Part shown: one piece after another, positions 11,866-22,290 of the stretch
Layout of the letters: every line of letters begins with the position of its first letter
Position numbering within the stretch: the first letter of the stretch is position 1
Origin: Semisulcospira habei
Taxonomy: Eukaryota > Mollusca > Gastropoda > Semisulcospiridae
Direction: 5' to 3'
Length of the DNA: 64,000 bases
Assembly: GCA_036245525.1 (NCBI GenBank)
Contig: BTPG01000001.1
Coordinates: 181,023,076 to 181,087,075 of the forward strand
The notes under the pieces: model-generated
The model's database searches: none
Seen by the model: only the letters and a program-made list of their open reading frames with translations
What the model was told of the DNA's origin: nothing
Position numbers and translations under genes: made by a program

Positions 11866-12081
11866 CACATACAAACAGCTCTGCGTTTGCTCTTGTCCTC
11901 TAGGGGGGTAGTATCCCGATGTTGAGATGCCGCGGATCAGTGTGCGGTCTACAGCAAGTTCAGTTTTATTGAGCCCATTGCGTTGGTTTCGGGAGGGGAA
12001 AAAAGCCAGAAGCTTTTCTTTGATGGTTTCATGGTAGTTTTCGTCCCGATTGCGTGTACCCCAATGGCAATGCCTAACCAT
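11866..12081 (-). pseudogene. THAP zinc-finger exon of the transposon, degenerate (copy 1)
   Basis: The minus-strand ATG at 12081 opens a frame beginning MVRHCHWGT, the first-cysteine segment of a THAP DNA-binding domain (family pattern: C, four residues, C, a long gap, then C-x2-H). The second cysteine codon is changed to arginine (GTRN; GTCN in copy 2). Further on, the other minus-strand frame shows a PKP, W, RPH..LN and FVCG series, the THAP core, but separated by stops and a frameshift. It ends at a donor, G|gtaagt. In THAP transposases this domain binds the transposon ends. This copy cannot encode a functional one. Confidence 0.65.
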
Positions 12082-12273
12082 TTCAGTGAAATGTATACGC
12101 ACAAACAGTATCGCGCTTCGCCATTCCTTGCTTAGTTACGGGAAAGCTTGTGGCACCCAGCAACAGAAAAGGCGGCAATTTTGTTCTATTTTCTGATTGG
12201 CTGAAAATGCGCGCACCGGTGAGGTCCATTATGCACTCATCGACCAATGATGTCATTCAAGAGAAGTGTTGCA

Positions 12274-12450
12274 ATCACACACACACACACACACGCACGC
12301 AAGCACACACACACACGATTGTCTTTGTGTGCGGATGATACTTGATAGATGTGACTGTAGCTGTCCACAAACTATGACTAGATCCGTGTGACCCATGTCC
12401 TGTGTGCGTGTGTGTGTGTGCGTGCTTGCGTGTGTGTGTGTGCCTGCAGC
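12274..12450. repeat. Short (CA)n and (TG)n tracts in opposite orientation
   Basis: CA with CGCA interruptions at about 12276-12316 and TG with CGTG/TGCT interruptions at about 12402-12443. They lie about 90 bp apart and could pair as an imperfect hairpin. Confidence 0.7.
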
Positions 12451-12556
12451 CGCATCATGAGTATCCTTAAATTCCTTGTAAGTTTAAGCTTTTTGAAAGC
12501 TGGGTTATATGTGTTCTTCTTGGTATTTTCTAGCCTTGCCTTGAAAGGAATCAAAA

Positions 12557-12597
12557 TCTCTCTCTCTCGCTCTCTCTCTCTAACACACACACACACG

Positions 12598-12682
<85 letters not shown>
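12557..12682. repeat. Compound (TC)n-(AC)n microsatellite
   Basis: About 12 TC units with one CG, then about 48 AC units with one GA interruption. Confidence 0.95.
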
Positions 12683-12684
<2 letters not shown>

Positions 12685-12879
12685 CCCATCGCAACATTGC
12701 TACTTTGTCATTCAGTGTGATGCAGTGTGTTTTACGAATAGACCAAATCACTTTTGTTGTTTCTATTTATAAAATAGGAAGAACTTTTAAACGGGAAGCG
12801 GCGGACCGCGTTCAGTGGCATGTACATGTACATGGGCAGGCAGGCCTTAAACTCTGGCACTGAATTAACAAGATAAAAA

Positions 12880-12945
12880 TTATGTCCCGTCCAGCTTCAC
12901 TAAACCTTGCTATAGAACGCACTGTTCACGCCAAGCATCGTGTGT

Positions 12946-13022
<77 letters not shown>

Positions 13023-13025
13023 TGC

Positions 13026-13102
<77 letters not shown>

Positions 13103-13690
13103 ACAGTGAATATCTTCTCTATTTCTGTACTTAAAGGTTTGGCATTTTAGGAAGTTTTCTCAATCCAAAATCATGAAGAGCGGGTCCGGGAATATTAAAA
13201 AATTGGAGTGCTCATTGCAGAGAAATGGTCTCTTTGGAGAAATCGGTTGACCCTCATTAGAGTCCGTAATTTTTGATATATTCACTTGAAAGTTTACATT
13301 TAGCTTTTACATTTAGCTTCCTTCGTAATACACACTGGATGGATTCATTAATTTTTTCAACGTTTTGAGTGATAATTAATTCTTTCTTTTTCTTTAAATA
13401 TTGGGAATACTTATTAATTCGCCCAGACGGTGACGTAAATAAATCAAATACGTCTTTGTTTTACCCCTGCGAGATGTCCTTAAACATGCCTTCAAGGGTT
13501 TTTAAATTCATGAAAAAAATGGCCGTTTGATGAAAAACGGTTGACCCGCATGTCAGACCATACTTCTTGTTGTATTAACTTGATATCTGTATATAGCTAG
13601 ATTGAAGGAAGGCGCTGAATTAGTTTTTTTTTTTTTTAATATTTATTTAATTTTTTTAATCAGCTTTGTACCTCTTCAACTTCTGGAGTG
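12880..13690 (-). mobile_element. (TG)n-carrying MITE-like repeat, reverse copy
   Basis: Read on the minus strand it matches the copy at 940-1440: the CAAAGCTGATT..TAGCTA start (13660-13580), the ATTACGGACTCTAAT block (13275-13258), then the dinucleotide core at 12940-13101, then the block beyond it containing GGCG. No coding capacity is visible. Confidence 0.6.
12940..13101 (+). repeat. (TG)n/(CGTG)n microsatellite
   Basis: TG dinucleotides with a central CGTG block at about 13004-13030. Confidence 0.95.
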
Positions 13691-13789
13691 AAATGTGTAG
13701 TGCGCTTGCAATTTTCGGAACCACGTTTTTCGGAAATATTTTTAAAACACTTAAAAATCTTTGAATCTTCAATGTTAGAAAAAAACCAA

Positions 13790-14240
13790 GATGAGGATTT
13801 CATCCCAAAGTCTACCGTATTGTTTGGAGCTCAGATGCGTTTATCTTTTAGGAACATTCAGAGTTGTTCATATTTTTAGGCTTATTATGGGTTAATATGT
13901 CCCTCCTCTCTAATCAACACACACGTCGGCGCACACAAATAAAGATGGACACACGGCGCTTCCCGCCATTAGTACGCTCTGCGGTGGGCTCAATAGCGGT
14001 AGGAAGCCATCTCCTACTCTAACCCACCCCCTGAGCCACACACACTGGCATACAGAAATAAAGGGACACACGGAGATTCCCGCCATTCGTAAGCTCTGTT
14101 GTCTGGCGTAGCATAGCTATTCTGAAGAAGAATATAGCACGAGCAGCAAAATGACGTCACTTCAAGCTTCACTTTATGGCATGATTAGTCCCACGATGCC
14201 GTGTTCATAGTGACGACTCGATGTTATACGTCACTCATCG
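13790..14240 (+). mobile_element. MITE-like repeat, 'AAAGTCTACCGTATT' subfamily, copy 1
   Basis: It contains GATGAGGATTTCATCCCAAA, the GTCTACCGTATTG motif, TTCAGAGTTGTTCATATT, an AACACACACG..GGCGCA block and TTCCCGCCATTAGTACGCTC. The same series appears at 19050-19450, 54165-54564, reversed at 56060-56460 and partly reversed at 40165-40350. Confidence 0.7.
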
Positions 14241-14470
14241 CAGTAGTAACATTTGACGTATCAGAAGATCAACTTCGCAATTTTCTTGCTGATTTACACG
14301 TCACAATGTTCACCTAATCCTACCACAGGGCCGGGACAAACAGCAGGCTTATGCAAACACTGTTTATGAAAAATCATGCGGTTAGAAGATAGGTTTTTTT
14401 TCGTGAAAGAAAAAGTAAAGTTATGTTAGCTGTTTTACAAATGACTCTGAAAAAAGTGCTTCTAGTCGCT

Positions 14471-14471
14471 G

Positions 14472-14508
<37 letters not shown>

Positions 14509-14693
14509 ACGGCTTTGGCGCCCAAAATACGTTCTCTAGCAACGTTTGCGTAGCTAGACGTGACGTCATTTTTATCTTGTTACTTCTTTTAAGAAATTCT
14601 GCCCTGCACGCCAAAAACGTCATGTGCATGCTCCGGAATGCGCTGCGACCAGCCCCATTTCAAAGTCTACTGTATTTTCAATATGGTAGACAA
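14471..14693 (-). mobile_element. MITE-like repeat with palindromic 'TACCGTATT' end, reverse copy
   Basis: A (CA)n core at 14472-14510 is followed by GACGTGACGTCATTTTTATC and ends in TCTACTGTATTTTCAATATGGTAGAC-like DNA near 14665-14693. Reverse-complement relatives are at 36432-36680 and 63698-63960, each also tied to TG/CA or CGCCGTGTG DNA. The terminal motif is a near-perfect palindrome. Confidence 0.6.
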
Positions 14694-14705
14694 AAAAAAA
14701 CAAAA

Positions 14706-14740
<35 letters not shown>
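14691..14740 (+). repeat. Poly(A) tract with interspersed C
   Basis: About 45 of 50 bases are A. It may be the tail of a retroposed sequence, but no insertion boundaries are visible. Confidence 0.7.
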
Positions 14741-14741
<1 letters not shown>

Positions 14742-16415
14742 AGCGGAGTAATTTTTACAAACAGAATTTACACAAGCCTGCCGTTTGTGCCGGCTGTCGG
14801 GTACGATTATGCCAAACTGTCACCTAAAAATTGTAAGTATGACAATCCGCTGGAAAATTACAAAATTTGTCTTCTCAATTGTACATTTTGGGTACTACAT
14901 TCAGTGACGTATAACATTAATTTCATCACTGTGTACACGGCGTCGCGGGATGCGTAGATGTAAAGCTATAATGACGTCACTTCACTGTTCGTGCAATTCT
15001 TTTTCAGAATGCCTGTGGCTTCGCCAGCCCACAGAACGTACAACTGGCGCGAAACGCTGTGTTTGCGTGTGCCAGTGTGTGTTGATCAGAGGGTAGGGTG
15101 GGTAAGGGTGGAGACAGATGGGTCAGAAGAATAAGATTAAAGTAAAAAAAAAGCTATATCCTGGGTATCCCGTATCTTGCTAAAACTGGGTCCGCTGCCC
15201 ACCCAAACGCACTATACGCGACTTCTCCATAGTCGATCGTGTTACGCCGGATCAAAACTGCCTTTGGTGCCTCCGAACAAAATATTATTTGTCTAAAGAA
15301 AAAAAGCATGTTACAGGCACAATGGACAAAAATCAATCGTAAAAAGCAATCAGCAGACGCTAAGTGTAGATGTAGATACCACTTCAGATCAGTTTTAAAT
15401 TTTTAATTTCACATACGTTTGTATGCTGTGCAAGAAGTAGGAGATACAGAGATTTCGACTTAAATCATTGAGAATGTTCAAAATCGGTAAAATGATAAAT
15501 TATGCCATCGATTAGCCACCTTGGAAACTCTGGAAAGGGGGGGGGGGGGATGTGAGAATGTACTGTCAGCTGTAGCACACTGCAACACCATTTCTGTCAG
15601 TGTGTTGCCATTTTATGATTTGACTGGGCCTGACGGTTATTCTGAATGTGATTTGGATTGTCTTAATAAAGCACTTCCGGTTTGTTTCTGATTTTTTTTT
15701 AAACTGTGATCAGTTACCTGTAAATTGCTGTCTATCACACAAACCAGGTAGATGGTATGTGTCTAACCATCTGAAACAAGACAAACAGTTTTAATAACTG
15801 AACGGTACGTTTGACTGTTATTATCAAAGGATAAACCTAAATAACATTGAAATGATTTTCACAAAAGTAACCTTCACGTGACTTTCACTACAGGACCCCA
15901 ACACCATATTCATGAATCCAAATCTGATCACATGACCCGCACAACAAAACTGTAGGCCAGTTGTGTGACTAATCGGTGGAATAACTAGCAAAGCAGCACT
16001 CACTTCGACCAGTAATATACTGTGTGCAGTACTGTTCTTGAAATTAGTGGAATGCATTAGAGTGGTTACAATGAGGCAGTGGGACAAAAAAAATAGTTGG
16101 AAGCTGGTGTGTAACATCACGAAAAGGAAAATGCTATTGGCGTGTAACAAGCGGTTATACCAGCATGTGACATCATACTTTTATGTACCTCTCTTAGTTG
16201 TATTACAGCAGATCACCAAAATCACACAGAAGCATAAAAGAATTGAAAGATTGTTCCGAAGAGATGTGCACATGTGTGCAATATACGGGGAGGTAGAAAT
16301 ACATGCATTTTGAACCAGTTTATGTTTGAAGTGAAACATGTGCCCAGCAGATACATTCATTCATACTTATGTCAATCTGCCTTTTAGCCACTAGCCCAGA
16401 ATACTTGTCCTGTTT
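14741..16415. other. Unassigned sequence with repeat fragments
   Basis: It contains a second copy of the repeat described at 7235-7560 (15230-15350) and a 10-base G run near 15540. The open frames at 15824-16313 on both strands overlap one another and show no family resemblance. Confidence 0.35.
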
Positions 16416-16856
16416 GTTGCACGTGTACACACCATCTCATGAGCTTCGCTTCTCTTCTGATAAACGAAGTTGCATGTTCCTTCTGTCCAAATGAAAAGCT
16501 ATGGTCAGCACGCTTTTGTTTATCAAGCCCCAGTTATGGAATGCCTTTCCTCTTGAAGTAAGAGACAGTGAGTCTGTCTCTGGCCTCAAGAGGTTGTTGA
16601 AAAACTCATCTCTTCAAGCTTTGCTTTAAATAACCGCCAGTGTTTGATGCCTTAGTGTAATCCTCGTTGCTTAGACTGAGTATTAAATGTAACATATGCA
16701 TTATTTAGTTCGTTGTAAATGTGGTGTGTTTGTGTGTTGTATTTAGCTTGCTATGTGCAAATGTCATTATATCTTTATTGTCCTGCAAAGATTGTAGATC
16801 ACTTAGAACTTTGGATTAAGACTTATACACTTTGTTGTTATTATTATTATTAACCT
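16416..16856 (+). mobile_element. 3' end of a CR1/L2-type LINE, degenerate
   Basis: One plus-strand frame reads HELRFSSDKR..., a stop, then PQLWNAFPLEVRDSESVSGL and KRLLKNSSLQALL before a stop. The 'P.LWN.LP..vr....sv..FK..LK..L' series is the usual C-terminus of Jockey-superfamily (CR1/L2) reverse transcriptases. A 3' UTR follows and ends in (TTA)n at 16838-16852. The rest of the ORF is missing. Confidence 0.7.
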
Positions 16857-17039
16857 GTTTTTTTCCCCTAATGTAATGTGTAAAAACGACGTATTACAAC
16901 CCCCAAAATGGGACTGAGTCACGGAATTATTTTAGATTTGAAAAAGTATCTGTATTCTATTGATTTTTGTGCTGTGTAAATGCTTGCATACACTTCTCTT
17001 TTTTTTTTTAAAGATAGGTGTATGTCTGATCGAGAGAAG

Positions 17040-17110
17040 GCGGTGTAGAGCCGGCGTAACACCGAAGGCGGTGTAGATCCTGCGTAACACGATCGACGGC
17101 GTGAGGAAAG
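17040..17110 (-). repeat. Reverse fragment of the repeat at 7235-7300
   Basis: Two tandem GGCGGTGTAGA(T/G)CC-type units, each ending in GGCGTAACAC or GCGTAACACG, then ATCGACGGCGTGAGG. This is the reverse complement of the block at 7250-7295. Confidence 0.5.
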
Positions 17111-17226
17111 GCGTGACTAGTGAAAGAGGATTAACTCGTTGCCCAGCTGCTTGGGGCAACCGCTGGTTCGGACATACATTCCACTGTGTTTTCTGGACAC
17201 TGTGTGGCGTGGTGTGCGTATGCGTG

Positions 17227-17258
17227 CTTGCGTGCGTGTGTGTGTGTGTGTGTGTGTG
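17227..17258 (+). repeat. (GT)n microsatellite
   Basis: About 14 GT units after CGTG units. Confidence 0.9.
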
Positions 17259-18287
17259 TAAAAATAAGGTAAGTAATGTGCTGTTTAAGATATATTTCAG
17301 TGACCATAAAGCTACGCCTTTGTCACGGTGGATGTTCAACGTAACTGATGTAATCTAGAAATACAGTCGTGAGAAAATTGTTCTAATGATCTGTCAGACC
17401 AGGGCTCGTCACTCAGTGACATCATCGCTGTTCACATTAGCAGTCATATTAGGTGTTTCAGTGTTATAGTCTGAGCAAAGCTTGCCTCGTGGTTTTTCCT
17501 ATTAACTTTTGAGGACAACACATTAACACATTACAGGACAACACTAAGAACAAAAAGTGATCATCAGGCTTGGTCCTAATTCATTCTAAAATTAAATTGT
17601 TTTCAAACCCAACGGTTTGGCCACTACCCTCGGGAGATCACGGAGATGCCCTACTTAAAAAATATATACCCTGTTAAGGCCTCCGTGACCGCTGATATGA
17701 CCAGCACAACTGATACTGAAACTATGACAATCTATGCATGGATCAGACGTCTTGCAAGACAAAGCTATCGAATATGCAGCTTGGAGAGCGTAAAGTTTGC
17801 AGAAATAAATGTGTCAGTGTTTCTTAGTGGGGCTCCATCAGGGTATATTTTAGCAGGATTAAATAGGACATGTTTAAAATTTCATGAGGGCAGCGGCTAA
17901 TCCATTGTTGTCAGGACTAAAGGAACATTGAAATAAATTAGGAACAAGGTTCGTGATCATCTTTTCTTCTCAGAGTTGTCTTCAAATCATCTGCGTTGAA
18001 AAGGTATTTACGAAAAAACACAAGGCAAACTTTGCTCAAATGGACTATAACTTATTTTTACTGTTTGTCTCACCGTACGTTCTGCTATATAGTTTACTCT
18101 GCCTAAAGATGGATTCTTTCGGATCAAGCATCCCAATACAGTCGGAAACCTGTATGCAACATATACCGGCCCGTTCGTTGAGGTTGATTTACACACACAC
18201 AAAACGTCGGGTTTTCTTCAGGTCGTACGGACAAAAGAACACGTTTGCTGGGACAGTAAGGCGGTCATTATCTAAGTGGGTATGTAT
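17259..18287. other. Unassigned sequence
   Basis: No supported gene. The open frames at 17646-17900 and 17953-18483 show no domain, and the second runs into a retroposon, which argues against it. Confidence 0.35.
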
Positions 18288-18298
18288 CCTGAATCCCG

Positions 18299-18682
18299 CC
18301 CCCACCCGGGTCTGTCCTGGTGGACTTGGGTGGGGTTTACTTTTTAGTTCCCAGGGTCACCCTGGTCAGCCCCACAGGGTGGGTTTTCCCCTCTATTCTG
18401 GGGCATGTGTTTCTGTCTACCATTGGTCCATTCACCTGTATTTTCCTTTTTTAAACTCTCCATACTGTCTGCGCTGCCTGTAGCTCTTGATATTGGATGT
18501 GTGTTGCTAAATGGTCTTAGCTTTATTTAGGCCCCATGTCATGGGTTTATTTAACGTATTGGACCGGCTGGCGATATTCTGTTTAGTTGAGTTTTTTTCA
18601 CAAGCAGTGCAGGCACGTCCTGAGAAAGTCTTGTTGCTGTCGGGACGTTAAGCAATGTACAATCAATCAATCAATCAATCAA
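18299..18682 (+). mobile_element. CAAT-tailed retroposon with 11-bp TSD, copy 1
   Basis: A 384-bp insertion ends in five to six CAAT units and is flanked by a perfect 11-bp TSD, CCTGAATCCCG, at 18288-18298 and 18683-18693. A shorter reverse copy with its own TSD is at 25047-25368. The conserved 3' end includes GTCGGGACGTTAAGCAATGT before the tail. The short repeat tail and variable 5' end point to LINE-driven retrotransposition, either a SINE or the 3' UTR of an RTE-like LINE. No coding sequence is visible. Confidence 0.85.
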
Positions 18683-19049
18683 CCTGAATCCCGATAAAAG
18701 GTTTTACCGGCCTGTGACCTTGAGAATCACTACGATTTTCCTCTTATATTACTCGTAGAATGGCTCATGCATGCATAGCATGGTAACCGCTTTCTATATA
18801 GCCGAGTCTTGTACGACATAACTCTATAACGGGAGAAAATCGGTTGCGCCGTAGGCTCGACGTCGATTTTTGTAAAAAATAGGACCTAAAACGCAAGATT
18901 ATCACTGTGATAATAAATTGGACAAGGTAAAATATACTATTAACAAGAGTAAAATCAGAGACACCTGATGATAAGATCTTTCTGTGAATTCTAATTTGGG
19001 AGACTCCACCTAAACGTGAAAGGTGATAGGTCAGCAGATGTCAGAAAAA

Positions 19050-19455
19050 GCCGATGAGGATTTCATCCCAAAGTCTACCATATTGTTTGGAGTTCACGTG
19101 CCTTTTTCCTTTAGGAACATTCAGAGTTGTTCATATTTTTAAGCGTATCCTTCTTATCCATTTCCCTCCTCTCTAAGCCAACCTCTGATCAACACACACG
19201 CCGGCGCATACAAATAAAGACGGACACATCCCGCCATTAGTACGCTCTGTGGGCTGGAGTAGCGACAGGAATTCTGAAGAAGAAAAAAAGCACGAACAGC
19301 AGAATGACGTCACTATAAGCTTCACGTCATGGCATCGCTGGTCTCACGAGGCCGTGTATACTGTGACGAATTTAATGTTTCACGTCACTCATCCAAAAGG
19401 CACCTTCTTCCAGAGCTGACTGTTTTGTTCCACACACCTTCTTTCAGGGGCCGGA
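19050..19455 (+). mobile_element. MITE-like repeat, 'AAAGTCTACCGTATT' subfamily, copy 2
   Basis: It aligns with 54165-54564 through the CCCAAAGTCTACC, TTCAGAGTTGTTCATATT, CCGCCATTAGTACGCTCTGT and TTTCACGTCACTCA blocks. It has no (CA)n core and no coding sequence. Confidence 0.75.
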
Positions 19456-20095
19456 TGCTTAACAGCCTCAGTAAATTAAAGTTAAAATCGTTTTAATTAA
19501 CAGAGGTTTTAAAACACTGTTAAAACTGATGCACGACACGTTTCTAAAAAAAAGTTAACGTTTTAGCTAAAAATTGTCTAGTGTACTACGTCACCGATAT
19601 ATAAATAGACTGATAAGGGGTTCCTTGAATAGTTCATTCACAGTAAAAATTTAAGATCACAAGTATGGAGAGAAAATCCCAATGCAAAAATAAACACGAT
19701 TAGCAAAGACAATTAAAGCACAATTTAGTAATATTTAGACCTGTTTATTATATATACAGAAACAATTACACAATTTGCAACTTATTTTTTCTGATAATGA
19801 GGATGCAACTGAAGGTATGACGTGAAACAATAGCTGACGAACTGAAAGTTCGTACGAAAAAGAACTAATACCTATATGATTGACGTCAATTAACTTTATT
19901 GCGTCAAAAGACGTCAGTTCCATTACGGCCAAGATGGCTGCTCCAAGAGATTATTTCCATACCAAAATAAAATTAAAAAAAAAAATTGTCGACAGAGGAA
20001 GCGTACAGCACAATAACACACACGCACACACACATACAGATTTGAGAGAGAAATGTCAGTAGATTGGGAAAAAGGCGCACGTGTACACCAACCGA
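19456..20095. other. Unassigned AT-rich sequence
   Basis: No supported gene. A short CA tract lies near 20020-20036. Confidence 0.35.
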
Positions 20096-20147
20096 GAGAG
20101 AGAGAGTGAGTTAGAGAGAGAGACTAAAACTGAGACGGAGAGAGACA

Positions 20148-20208
20148 TGTTATATTATATTATATTATATTATATTATATTATATTATATTATATTATAT
20201 TATATTAT
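20148..20208 (+). repeat. (TATAT)n pentanucleotide microsatellite
   Basis: About 12 units of period 5, directly abutting the hairpin MITE. GA-rich DNA (20095-20145) precedes it. Confidence 0.95.
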
Positions 20209-20210
20209 AC

Positions 20211-20347
20211 TGAGCAACATTTTGCTTGACAGACAGATGTGATTACGGGACCCGAATCAAAATGTCCGAGTCGTGAGACGAGGACATTTTGATTTGGGTA
20301 ATCACATCTGTCGGTTATCTGCACTATATGAAGCAAAATGTTGCTCA
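20211..20347. mobile_element. Hairpin MITE with long terminal inverted repeats
   Basis: The element opens with TGAGCAACATTTTGCTT and closes with its reverse complement (AAGCAAAATGTTGCTCA). Inner paired blocks include ACAGATGTGATTAC and CAAAATGTCC. Almost the whole 137 bp can fold as one hairpin with a loop near 20268-20282. The flanks are TATA-type, so the TSD is ambiguous. Confidence 0.75.
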
Positions 20348-20529
20348 ATATAATTTATGTACCCAGTCCAAAACAAAGTTGTGCCTCGCGTCATTCATTT
20401 TGCGGCTGATTGTCGTGCTCAGACAAAACACATAAATGGCAGATGATTCGACTCACTGTCGACTCAGCACATAGATTTCGTCTATGTAGACATCATTGCT
20501 TCGTATAACCGCGCGTTGTATAATGGCAT

Positions 20530-21500
20530 AGGTACATCAATGCCTTGCACTTCGCATACCGTGAAGGTCCCCAGGATTCGACAGGGTTCTCCCCCTTTGA
20601 ATTACTGTACGGCAGGATTGTAAGGGGACACATGCACATTTTGAAGGAGCGTGGACCAAATACATCGACGCGCCTGAGGTGAAGATCAGCTACCAGTATG
20701 TCTTCGATCTGAGAGAGAGGCTGGAAGATACCCGCAAGATAGCTCGAGAGGAATTGGAGAAGGCGCAGAACAAGGGGAAGCATTACTATGACCGTAAAGA
20801 CAAACCTCGACGGTTCCAGCCAGGTGACCAGGTGTTGTTTTTACTCCCCACCGACAACAACAAGCTCCTGATGCAGTGGATGGGACCGTACGTGGTTGAC
20901 ACAGTGGTTGGCATCAACGACTACAGAGTCAAAGTCAACAACAAGATGAAGACTTACCACGTGAATCTGCTGAAGAAGTACATCGAGAGAGGTCGTCAGG
21001 ACAAACCACAACAAGCGGCATCGGTGCTTACGAGAGACTAGACGATAACCTGTTCGACCTTAAGGAACTCCGCCACAAGGAGGGTGTAGAAGACATCTAG
21101 TTCGGTCAAAACTTGACCCGGGCACAACGAGAAGAGCCGAGAGTCCTAACTACGGAATTCAAGCATCGGTTTACGCCTAACCCGGGGACAACAGACACCA
21201 TCCGACATAAGTTAATCTGACGTCCAACGAGCCGGTTCGCCTCAAGCCGTATCATCTTTCTTACAACACGAGGGAAGAACTGAAGGAAGACATCAAGGAG
21301 ATGCTGGATCCGGGAGTCATCAAGGTGTCATCGTGTGTGGTAAACGCATTATGCGGACTGTATTCGACCCATGACCATCAACTCATGAACTGTCTGAAAA
21401 TGTCCATCAATGTTTTAGCGATGTTCTTGCAGAACTTTGACATTAAGTCTATCAATGGTTCGCAGAATTTGGGAGCGGATTACCTGAGCATAGCGGTTTA
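20530..21500 (+). pseudogene. Relic Ty3/gypsy pol: integrase C-terminus, then RT N-terminus, then RNase H end (Gmr1-type order)
   Basis: From about 20550 one frame reads the end of an integrase (FAYREGPQDSTGFSPFELLY), and the open frame from 20679 includes a basic segment and the GPY-type module WMGPYVV (about residues 65-71). Stops follow at 21039 and 21098. Next comes LTREQREE...FKHRF...PGTTDTIRHK and, after a frameshift, LKPYHLSYNTREELKEDIKE, the start of a gypsy RT. The RT core is deleted. The last open frame ends with FDIKSINGSQNLGADYLS, the usual end of RNase H, then a stop. Integrase therefore precedes RT, the reverse of most Ty3/gypsy elements and typical of the Gmr1 group. Confidence 0.7.
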
Positions 21501-21687
21501 AAAGAACATTTCTTTTCTTTGTCCAGGACAGTTTAAAGAAACTGTCAGAGAATTATTACAGAGCAGTTTATTTGATTTGATTTTTTATGTGAGAATGTTA
21601 GTATTTATAGTTTTGGGTATTTTAACACAGCCACAACCGTGTTTTGAGATTTGAGAAGACATTTTGTAAAAATTCGTTCTAAAAACA

Positions 21688-21706
21688 GGGGGGGGGGGGG
21701 GGGTAT
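21688..21706 (+). other. Polypurine tract of the Gmr1-type relic
   Basis: Sixteen consecutive G after AAAAACA sit directly before TGTTACG at 21707. This is what is expected of a polypurine primer followed by the 3' LTR. The LTR end was not located, because a THAP-transposon fragment begins by about 21926. Confidence 0.5.
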
Positions 21707-21925
21707 TGTTACGTTTGTGTTATTCTTTTGAGAGCATGTGTGTATTAATCATAGGAAAGATCCGATATTCATTTGAGTTATTTTGGATAATAATTACGTA
21801 CCTTATTAGGATTCATTTTCTTTTGCACAGAGAATTACGATCGATTTTTTTTTTGTGACGCGTAGTTTCGCTACAATGTTGTAAAGTTTGACCTACATTA
21901 GACTGGAGGTTTCGAGCAGGATCGC

Positions 21926-22290
21926 GATAGACCTCACCGAGCGCGCGCATCACAAGCCACGTCCCCTAGTAATTGTTGCTGGGTCCCACAAGCTTTCCTG
22001 TCGCTTGGACAATATGGCGGACGGTAGCGCGCGTGATTCGACTGAATGCGTTGCAAATTCTACAAACCTACATTTTCTGCCAGGATACAAAGCTTTGTGG
22101 ATAAACGGCGCTGATCGAGGCAAAGCAGGTTTGCGTCAAGTTTCATTCATGCTGTTCGTATTTATCACACAACTGGCAGTGATGCCGTTCAAGTTGCATC
22201 CGTGTATTACCGGTCGCAGATCTACAAGAACGCGCCGATCCACACAAACTGGTACAAACTTCATAGACGATCAGCCGTTTACGAGATAAT
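21926..22290 (+). mobile_element. Fragment of the THAP DNA transposon (left end only), copy 3
   Basis: It starts AGACCTCACCGAGCGCGCGC and follows the first 365 bp of copy 1, including the ATGGCGGACG start (22014), but then similarity stops. Its frame stays open for 92 codons from that ATG (MADGSARDSTEC...). The rest of the element is absent, so this is a truncated or internally deleted copy. Confidence 0.7.

Larger units (their letters stand above)
7759..12227 (-). mobile_element. THAP-domain DNA transposon, copy 1 (ISL2EU-like), degenerate
   Basis: The ends are inverted repeats: GGACCTCACCG on the plus strand at 7759 and on the minus strand at 12227. The right flank is AT and the left flank AC, which fits a 2-bp AT target duplication with one mutation. 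A second copy (25623-33741) aligns end to end in the opposite orientation. The minus strand carries a THAP zinc-finger first exon near 12080; the plus strand carries another exon with a splice donor at 7844-8141. This suggests two convergent genes. From memory, ISL2EU elements combine an AT target site, a THAP-bearing transposase and a second gene; a P- or Kolobok-type element is the alternative. A LINE fragment at 9976-10642 interrupts it. Both genes are broken. Confidence 0.7.
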
